A stretch of DNA of 64,000 nucleotides from Lolium rigidum (lineage: Eukaryota > Streptophyta > Magnoliopsida > Poales > Poaceae). Within the stretch, counting starts at the first letter, position 1, and every line of letters starts with the position of its first letter. Below, piece after piece: positions 54,978 through 64,000 of this stretch. Position numbers and translations under genes: made by a program. The notes below the pieces were generated by a model. It did no database searches. It was given only the letters and a program-made list of their open reading frames with translations, and was not told the DNA's origin. Location of the stretch: the NCBI RefSeq assembly GCF_022539505.1, contig NC_061510.1, forward strand, positions 267,663,687 to 267,727,686. Reading direction: 5' to 3'.

Positions 54978-57900
54978 TGTAACATCCCAAAAATTTCAAA
55001 ACAAACAAAATGAATTTCCCTAGTTCTAAATTTTGGAACCAACAAAAACTTTTTAAATTAAGTTTGATACATAGTGATCTTGCTTGATTCCTGTGCTATT
55101 GCCATGATTGCTTGTTTAATTAGTATTGGAGTAATCTTAAACCCTAAACCTCACACCCCTTTTTACCATCCAAGTTAAAATAAAATAAAAAGAATTTAAA
55201 TAAGAAAAGGCATATGTGCCTATGGCTATTTTTGTAAAACTTTATCCTAGGCCTTTTCCACTTTATTTAGAGGATTGGAAAACATTCCTAAACCTTATTT
55301 AGTACTTCTCAAACCCAATCCAAGGTGAAACAAAAGATTTTAAAAAGAAAGTAATAATGCCATAGAGGCATATGAGAGCAAATATCAAATTTGTGAATTT
55401 GAGGATCTTGACCCTAAGACTTGTGGTGAATGGTTGGATCACTCCTATATACCATTTCAACACCCAACAACATCAAATGGGCCAAGAACAATCAAATTAA
55501 AAATCAAATGCCACATATGCATAGAGGCATATGTGACACATAGCCATTTCCCCAAATCTTGACCTATGCACTTCTACCTTGACCAAATGGTGTGTAACCA
55601 TATCTAAACCTAATATAACACTAAATTGACCCTAACCCATGTCCAAGTAAAGCAAGATCAACAATTTACAAGAATAATGAAATATGACACATCACCTCTT
55701 ATATGTTATGGCCATTTTTGCAAATCTTTGAACAAGACCATTTGAAATGGTTTCAATGGTTTGAAAATGTTTCTAAACTAATAAGAGTCACATTAGAGTC
55801 AAGAAAAGTCAAATCAAATGGAGAGAAATCAAATAGAGAGAAAATCCCAATTTCACTCACATACTGACATACACATAAGGCCAATTTTGCAAATCTTCAC
55901 CAAAGGCCACCATTGCTTGATCTATTGCTTGGAGAATACTTATATATGATAAACAAACACAAATGCATCAAAGAAACCAGAATCAAATCCAAGAAAATCT
56001 CAAAACCAACATACATGTGATAATGGTCAATTTTGGATTTTATAAAATGTTCACTACTTTACCCCCTGGTTTTGACTTTTCTTCAAACCAAACTTGGTCA
56101 ACCATTGCCATGTCATCCAAGACCTTGTCAAAGTGAACAACTTTCATGTTGACCACCATACCTAACTTTGACCAGGTTGACCAGTAGAGATGTGACAAGT
56201 GGAGACTTTGAAATTATGAGAAGATCATACCAAATTTGAAATTTTGCATTCCAATTCCATTTTGACCACCACCACCTCCATTCTACTTCTCTTATTATAT
56301 GATTACACTCCACCAAAAATATTTTCAAATTTCAAAATTAATCTTCTTGCGGGCATTACAACAAACACCTTGCGAGCGGGATCAAATCCGGAGCCCATAC
56401 CGATTTTTACCATGGACCAAGTCCAACCCTGCACTCCCTCTGCATCCCTGTACCCCTCTGCATCACTGCCAAGCCCTGCCAGCCCTTGCCTTGGACCAAC
56501 TTGACCAGAACAACACCATGCCGGCCTTCATGTCACTCCCCATGCCCTTCCACTCTCCTCTCACATCCACCCTGCACCACCATGTCAAGCATGCTCCTCT
56601 CACTTCCCTGCACACGTTGGACCCAGCCCTCGACCAAGTAGACGCGTGCAACGCTCAGCAAAGGACGTGCCCACGACAGCCCAGACACGCCAGAACGTGC
56701 ACAGGCATGACACAGAGCACGCCAGAGCGAGTCGTCGCCCCGTCGTCTCCAACGTCCCCCTGACCTCAGCTTCTGCACGAAGCCTCGCCACGGTACCAGT
56801 GAGCTCCCAGACTCCCCCATCTCCCAGCTCGAGCACTGTCGCCGTCGTCACGGACGACGACCATCCGCCGCAGTACCCTGGTGTCCGATGACGATAACGA
56901 TGCGACCGCTCCTCCTCTGGCCGCGCCTGGACGCGCGCTGTGATCACCGTGACATCGCCAACACTCTGCGCCCATGCCTTGCCCCTTCGTCGCCCTGGAA
57001 CGACGACGTCGTCGACGACCTTGCCCGCTCCCTCGCAGCACCCCTGGCCTCTATAAAAGCCGGCTCCCCCTAGACGATTTCGCCACACCCTCGCGTTCCT
57101 CTCTCACCACTGAGCCTCCTCGTCCCCTCCTCTCGCTCAATTACTCACCGGAGCCCTCCAATTCATCGCCGGAGCCCGCGGCGGAGCTGAGATCACCGCC
57201 GCCGATTGCGACGACCATTAGAGCAGCCGTCTGCTTCATCTACTTCCTCTGCCTCGACAACGTCGCCGCCGCACTTCACCACCTCTCGCCGCGCCTCCAG
57301 TAAGCCATCGACCCCCTACCTGCGCCTCCAGCCGCCTCGCCGCTCGCCGGAGATGACGACGGCTGTGCACCGTCTGATCCAGTTCTAATCCTACGGGCCG
57401 CAGCGATGCGTACCGTTTCGCTGGCTATGACCCGCTGACAGTGGAGCCCACTGTCAGGCGGCCCGCGAGCATCGCCAGCGTAGCTGGGCCGGCCCGTTTA
57501 AGTTTCCCGCGCGTCTGTTAGTTTGAATTCGTTAGATTTAATTTAACTCAAATTTGAATACTGGTGCTGTGTTCAAAATTGCATAACTCCAAATCTACTG
57601 AGCCAAATTTGACAAATTTTATATGGTTGGAAAGCCTGTGAAATTATCTATCCAATGCCACTGGTTTCAAACCAATATCTGTTGTAGAATTAAAGTAGCA
57701 AAATAAACAAGACAGGGACTTTTCTGCCTTAGAATAATTATTAAAAATCAACCACAAATGCTTTTAAGTTAATTCCAACTCCTATAATTAACATTTCACT
57801 TATACTAATTGTTTCTGCAAAAATATGCCATGCTTACTTTGAATGATCATGGCCTAGATTAATTAAAGGACTATGTGGCTATATCTAGTCAAAGATATTG

Positions 57901-59911
57901 TCCAAAACTATTAATAAATCATATGGGAGTCTTTCTCTCATTTAAATCTTGTCATGAACAATTCAAAATGAGGTAGAGACTCTGGTCATTTAGGTCTCAT
58001 ATGAATTGTTGATGATATTAAACCTTTACCAGGTTAGGATTAAATGATAGGAGGTGTTCACCTCATTTAAATCCTTTTCTCAAATGATAAGTGTGAAGAG
58101 GTTGACTTTGGTCAACCTAGGTCACATATTATTCATGAGAGAAATTAAATCTTAATAAGATAATGAGAGGAAATTATTTCTCTAATTAATTAAAAGTAAC
58201 ACCCAAATTAGTATGAAAGGAAATTATTTTTCTTAAATAAGAAAAACACATCTACCCACTTAATAGTAATGTGTGATGCTAGTTTAAGTTGTGTGAATCA
58301 TGTGTGTGCTTAGTTTAGTAAATAAGTTTGGTATGATGATTGTGTACCCCGTATTCGTATTTTAGACGCTAGTACCGAGGAATACCAGGAGGAGGAGGAG
58401 GTCTACTTCCAAGGAGAGGAAGACCACTTTGATCAATACGCCAACCAAGGCAAGCTAATATTCTTGCTAAGTGCAAAGCTCTACAAGAGCAAGGCACCAC
58501 CACCTTTTACTTTATGCTTAATGATCCCCTCCCAAGTTTTATTCTTACAAGCTTTTATTTGGATTATTATAACTTACTTTTATAGTTAACTTTGGTCTAG
58601 AAATAGAGTACTACAAGAGTATCAAACTTAGCCTAGAAAGCTATAAGCTAAGTTAGCACCCCTCATGACTAGTTGCTAGTGCTAACAAATAAAATTGACT
58701 ACTCTAGATGGGAATATGTGAAATGAAATGACTTTGAAAACCTTGGAATGATGAGTCATTCTATTGAAAGATTTTGAAGGTAAATATGACTGGTGAATGA
58801 CATGGTGAACTTTACAAAAGCCGATGGTTGGGTTCGGATGCGATACCATTCCAATTTTACAAGTACCCCCACAATACCGATATGGGTAGGGCTTAACTGG
58901 AAGTTTATGTACCTTAGTATGGGTTCCCTCTAAACAAGCGTCATCGGGGTTATGCCAAGGGCTGCCTCCAAAGAAATATGAAATGATGTGAAATGACGTG
59001 AAATGAGGTGAATGTCCGGCCCAAGCCCTGTGCAGTTCCCAGGATGACAGTTGGTCTTCACTGGGAGGCCAAGCTCATGGGGAGAGGTGCCTATACTAGG
59101 GTATGTAAGTGAAAGGTTATGGTTGGTAGTCCGCACACGGAGTGTGGTAAATCAGGGCCAGTTAACCCCGACGGATTATTGCAAATGTTGTGGCACAAGT
59201 GTACGACCTCTGCAGAGTGTAGATCTATTCGAATAGCCGCGTCCACGGTTATGGACGGTTGGAAAGGCCATACTGTTCCGTCATCGAGACCATTTTCAAA
59301 AATGTGACATATGACTTATGACTTGTGATTTGAACTTGAAAGGTGAATGGTGAATTTGAATTGAATCACAACAGAGTTGTGGGAATGACACTAATGTTCC
59401 CACTTGAGTTAGTTAGCAAATGAAGAGGCTTTTACTAAATGTTTGTGAACTAAAATTGGCTTTATGCAAATAAACTTAGAGCTTAGCACCCCCTTACTAT
59501 AGTTGATAGTGCTTTCACTAGTATTAGTTTGCGAGTACTTTAAAGTACTCACGGCTTTGTCCCTGGCTATTCAAATGGCCAGACTATGAAGAGGAACGAC
59601 GAGTACGAGGAAGATGGACAGCAGGACGTCTACGACAACTAGGACTACTCCTGACGTCAACAGTTGCCTGTGGAACAGATGGACCACGACCGCTACTACT
59701 TCGCTTCCGCTATGTGTTTTGTAAATTGGATCCTTAGATCCCCTATGTTGTATTAAGACTGGATCGTGTGATCCTTTGTTGTAAGACGATTATGTGTTGT
59801 AATGAATGATGTGTTGTGATATCAATCTATTATGTCTCGCAAAAACAATATTCCTGGGATTGCGATTAATGGCATAATAGGCATCTGGACTTAAAAATCC
59901 GGGTGTTGACA
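54978..59911 (+). repeat. 3' LTR (4934 bp) of the gag-only element
   Basis: Aligns end to end with 48334-53259. Differences cluster in the CpG-rich core; 57500-58790 is almost identical to its partner. TATAAAAG at 57052-57059; motif copies at 59206-59221 and 59533-59550. Confidence 0.92.
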
Positions 59912-59916
59912 TGAGG

Positions 59917-62900
59917 TAGGTGTGGATAAGTAAATCCTAATTGGATTAGTAGATGTTATTCACCACATGAAATCACAGGGAGGTAACTAGTAAGCAACCA
60001 TAGGCTTATATCCTAACCTTAACTTGTGATTCACTTGGTGATCATAAGTAGAATCCTACCACATTTATATTCCACTTATCCCTCAATTAAGAACCTAAGC
60101 AAACCTTAGAGTCAAACTCTATACCTTGTATGGTGAGAAACCATTCATCATTATAACCAAAGTTAACTATAAAAAGATCCATAGCTACTTTAGTTACTCT
60201 AATGATAAATTAAGGATAATAGTAGAAATCTATTGGTAGAAGGTAAAACCAATTCTCAAGTCCTTAGTAATTAAAGGAGCACATGAATTATTAAGAAAGT
60301 AACCAATTTATCATAGAGGAGAGTAAACCCTAGCAAATACAATATGGTGTCCTGTCATATCCACAACCTAGAATTATATCTCAACCCTAATTTGTGCATC
60401 ATTTAGGTGATCACAACTAAAACCTAAACCACACTTAAGTTAAACCCATGTGTCATTAGGTTAATAGTATTGCAACCCTAGAATTGTCCAATAATTAAAC
60501 CTTATGTTCCAATTTGTTAACACATAATTATGCACATCAAATAATATGCAAGTGACCAATTCCCAAAATGGAAGTCAAGTCCTAATACAACCTCTGAAAT
60601 ACTTTAAGTGGAAAGTATCAACTCCAATATTTCCAAACAAATTTGATTCACAAGATAAATGGAAATTAAAATGAGAGCATAAATCATGCTTAATTAAAAT
60701 TTGCAATAAAGGTTCACATATTCGAAAACAATTCAGTGTTACAATGATCCTTTATTTAGTCCTAATGAAATTCAAATTATCAAATACCTGCAAAATAGAA
60801 AAGCATTCAAATCTGAATTATAAAACAGAATTGAAAAGAGAAATTGAAAATAAAAAATATACAAAACAGAAAATGAAATAAAAGAAAAGAGAAAAGGACC
60901 TTACCTGGCCATGTAGCCCACCACCACAGCCCAACAGCAGCCCAAAGTCAAGCTCCAAAACGCAGCCCAACACCAGCCCGTACCCTTTCGCTGTGGATAA
61001 AGACGAGGAGGAGGTCTTCGTCTTCGTTTCCTCCACAGGACGCGCGGGAGCTCGCCACCGCGATGGCTAGAGCCACGTCCCGCGGTCATCGCCGCCGTTG
61101 CTGACCGCCAGCACATGCCGTCGACCCTATAAAGCACCGCGGAAGCCCCAATTTCTTCTCTTTCCGCCCCAAGTTCATCCATGCCGAAACCCTGGCCGCC
61201 CCAGTCTCCATTATCGCCGGTGAACGAGGCCTCCCCGAGCCAAGCCGAGCACACCAGCGTGACCGCCGTCCTCGACTTGCTACGCCCACGGAAGGAATCG
61301 AGCCGCCGTGATCGAAATCGACGCCGACGATCTCATCTTCCCGAAGGCCGGCGACACCAAACTCCGGCGAACCAGACCACGACGAGCTTCTCCGACCTCA
61401 TCATCGCGTTCCTGGTAATCTCCTGAGGCCTTTGGAAGTCTCGCTTTGCTCGATTCATCGTAGTAGCCTTGCCGCATCATCCATCCCGTAACTGCCGCCG
61501 CCGCACCTCAACGCCGACCGAGCTCCGGCGACCCAAAGACATCGGCGCCACCACCAAACCGACCACCACGTCGCCTTGAGTCGTGCCAACACACGCGCGC
61601 AGCCACGAGACTAGCCCAACGCCGGCGATCATCGCCGTCTGACCACCGGCCGGCCACAGTAACGCCACCTCATCAATTTTGACCACGGTCAAAGACACAG
61701 TGGCAGCTGATGTGGCCTGGGCCCACCAGTCAGCCACTGAGTGTAGACTAGTTCGGGTGTATCTAGTAATTGTCTATTTAATTTAAATTCCAAAGTATCT
61801 GCAACTTAACATGAATTTATAAAATTCATATAAACGCAGAAAAATAAAAATAAGATATCAAAATTCTTATAAAAGAAAATCCTATCCAATAAAAATATAA
61901 TATGAAATTTTTATTTTTAATAAAAATTTAATTGTTTTAAACTTAATAATTAAGCCTTTTCTTTTATTCTTAATTGAATTAAAATTCAATAATTAGGAAA
62001 ACTTTCCAAAATAAATAAAAACCAGTAAATAAATAAAGAAAACATTATAACTAATTTTCTTTATTTGTTATTTTTGTTTAATCCTTATTAGAGAGATTTA
62101 AACCCTGATTAATAATTACCCTAAATATTAAAATCTTTAAAAATAGAAAAATGCCAAATCCAATATTATTTTTATTTCAAAATTATTAATAACTTTAACT
62201 TTGCAAACAAGTTATTAATTCAAGAATTTTAGGGTAATTAGAAAACCCTAGTTCCATAAGGGAGAAAACTAGAAACCTATCATTTCATGAGAAACCCTAA
62301 AACCCTAACCCCATTAGGAACCCTAGCTCCACTATTTTATGTGTGAACCCTAAATGGTTTCCAAGACCTAAACCCTAGATATAACAGGAGATCATGTACT
62401 TCCTCTTGATCCATAGAACCATAATTAGCAATTTAATACTTTCCATGTTCACATAAAATGTAGAAGTCCTATTATCAATAATTTAGAATTCCAGGTATGC
62501 ATCCCTATCCAACCTAGATGATAAAATTAGGATCAACCAAGTCTAAACCCTAGTTTCTAATGCCAAAACCATCAACCTTACCTATCCATGCTTAGCATCA
62601 CACCATTGTGATGAACTTCAATAACAACTAGGCCAAATATAGTACATTACCTAACTATACTCCACTACACCCTACTAAGTATTAGATACTTATGAACCAT
62701 AATATCTAGGAACCAACTATGCACTACTTAGGTGGATCCAATAGCAAACCCTAGACAACCTCAAACCTAATTGTAATACTTCTTATTCCTTAAGAAGTAT
62801 GTTCTTCAAAAGTTATTCTTTTGAAGAAAATAAAGAGTAGTCATCAACCTTGCCTAATAGGACCTATAAACCCTAGCTATCTATTATCAGTAAGGTACAA

Positions 62901-64000
62901 CCAACCTTGATAGCACCCATGTGTAATTAATTGCTTAAAATGCTTAGACTTAGCTCAACCTTACAAGTTCTAGCTTTTGATGAATCCAACTATGTTGTGA
63001 TCCTTCTAATCCTTACTCCAGAAACCAATTGGAACCATAGAAAACCATAGAACCCCACAAACCTAATTATCATACTTGTTCTTTATTAAAGAACATGTTC
63101 TTCAAAAGTTATTCTTTTGAAATATATAATAAGTAAACATCAACCATACACTATAGGACTTAAAATTGACAACCGCTCTTTACTTATTATACAACCACTA
63201 TTCCTTGATGTGTATGATTGTTACTATGCATTTTACCACTTGCTTATGATTCTAAGACAACGAAAACTTAATAAGAACCTTGTTTGTGAATCACACTAAA
63301 AGTGCAACACACCTTACACCAAGCATACCAACTCACTAATCCTAAATCATCAGGGTTAGGTCACGCTTAGAACGATTGCATCTCATACTTATGCATTATT
63401 GCATCCTTGCCAATCTTTTAAACATCGTCCTTACCGGACGATGATGCTATTTCAGAATTTGGAGTTATTGCGTATCGAAGAAATTGTCTGCATAATCTTG
63501 CAGCCAAGAAAGGCAAGTTCATCGCTTGCTCATGTCATTTGAGTATTTTTTACCAAATTACTTGCAAAGTACTATGTGTATCACTATTGCATAAAAAGCA
63601 AAACCACTATTTTCATAACTATGAATATGACTATGTGGTGGGCAATGGAACCATGGATTGTGTTGATATGGTGGAGGTTCCATTGCAAGGGTTTATATCC
63701 ATCTAGGATTAAACAACAAATGTCGTCCAGTGATTCTCGGGCTGTAATACCCGTGTTAACCATAAGATCTGGAGTGGGACAGAATAGTCAATTGTATTTC
63801 CACCTCTTGTACATCAACAGATGCGCTTTACCGTAGACACTTGTATTCCAAGGGGACAAGCGGTAGGCTGGGGAAGCCTTAAGTCCCCACACCATTGTCC
63901 GTAGTACACTTGTAGCCCGAGGAGCAAGTTGTAGGGTGGGGGTCCCAATAAAGTCCCCACGGTATTGCGGTCTATGATGGGTTGCATCTACCGGCGAAGG
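59917..64000 (+). mobile_element. Long-LTR Gypsy element related to the solo LTR, right part (runs off the window)
   Basis: Continues the element begun at 47076 after the second TGAGG. 63400-64000 aligns with 8440-8990 of the solo LTR, for example ACCGGACGATGATGCT, GGCAAGTTCATCGCTTGCTC and GTGGGCAATGGAACCATGG. A GC-rich core (60900-61740) is flanked by AT-rich sequence. No primer site or coding sequence is reached before the edge, so whether this is a solo LTR or the 5' LTR of a full element cannot be told. Confidence 0.7.
61128..61134 (+). promoter_or_regulatory. TATA box in the related long LTR
   Basis: TATAAAG in GACCCTATAAAGCACC, followed about 25 bases on by the pyrimidine-rich TTTCTTCTCTTTCCGCCCC, a plausible start region. 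Confidence 0.6.

Larger units (their letters stand above)
48334..59911 (+). mobile_element. Chromovirus-like Gypsy element with giant LTRs, gag only
   Basis: Two LTRs of about 4.93 kb (48334-53259 and 54978-59911) flank only 1718 bp; target duplication TGAGG at 48329-48333 and 59912-59916. Ends TGTAACATCC and GTTGACA. The interior has an initiator-Met-type primer site, an intact gag with a zinc knuckle, then the 3' end CTCGGGACGAGATTTG and a purine tract; protease, RT, RNase H and integrase are all absent. The LTRs are about 99% alike by eye except in the CpG-rich core, so the insertion is young. It needs enzymes from another element to move. Confidence 0.93.

Noticed and set aside
62280..62390. 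CCCTAA-like stretches suggesting interstitial telomere repeat
   Set aside because: Only scattered AACCCTA words in AT-rich LTR sequence, not a tandem (TTTAGGG)n array.

Overview
This is nuclear DNA of a grass, most likely a pooid cereal of the Triticeae or oat type. The evidence is deeply nested long-LTR Gypsy retrotransposons, CACTA-like 'GTGGCGCAC' subterminal repeats, a PIF/Harbinger fragment, a Helitron, a tRNA-type SINE, a Stowaway terminus and a LINE tail around a single intact intron-containing plant gene. I found no bacterial, organellar, rRNA or tRNA genes. All homology and divergence statements are by eye.

Layout. (1) 1-4859 and the flanks 4860-5043, 9938-10986, 36712-39604 form an old tandem duplication of the upstream region of a protein kinase gene. 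Unit I (234-3460) and unit II (4860 to the gene) each read: promoter-like block, Harbinger transposase fragment, spacer block, promoter-like block carrying a hAT-type MITE, kinase 5' region. Unit I stops just before the coding start; unit II carries the live gene. (2) 5044-9937 is a 4.9 kb solo LTR (target duplication CCATA). (3) 10987-36706 is a Tat-lineage Gypsy element on the minus strand (target duplication GTATC) with gag-protease, RT, two RNase H domains and integrase, plus a TATA-driven, intron-containing antisense gene (12404-16503) between integrase and its 3' LTR. A second Tat-like Gypsy element (18673-30810, plus strand, target duplication CCCGG) sits inside its pol, and a non-autonomous Athila-like element (23444-30105, target duplication GTACC) sits inside the second one. 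An inverted Athila-like gag fragment and a 100-N assembly gap (30584-30683) follow. (4) 37979-38264 is a SINE and 38461-39604 a Helitron, both in the kinase upstream region. (5) 40356-43092 is a six-exon Raf-like MAPKKK-type kinase gene coding for 377 residues, all key residues present. (6) 43620-45172 holds a direct duplication; 46474-47075 holds a Stowaway end broken by a LINE tail. (7) 47076 to the window end is an element related to the solo LTR, interrupted by 48334-59911, a young chromovirus-like element with two 4.93 kb LTRs (target duplication TGAGG) that encodes an intact gag and no pol.

Working together: the only gene likely to serve the plant is the kinase. The rest is a stratified record of insertions whose order can be read from target duplications and from empty sites preserved in the tandem copies. 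The most unusual items are the antisense gene within the Tat element, the Helitron with three empty-site controls in the same window, the gag-only element with giant LTRs, and cross-family dyad motifs in the long LTRs.
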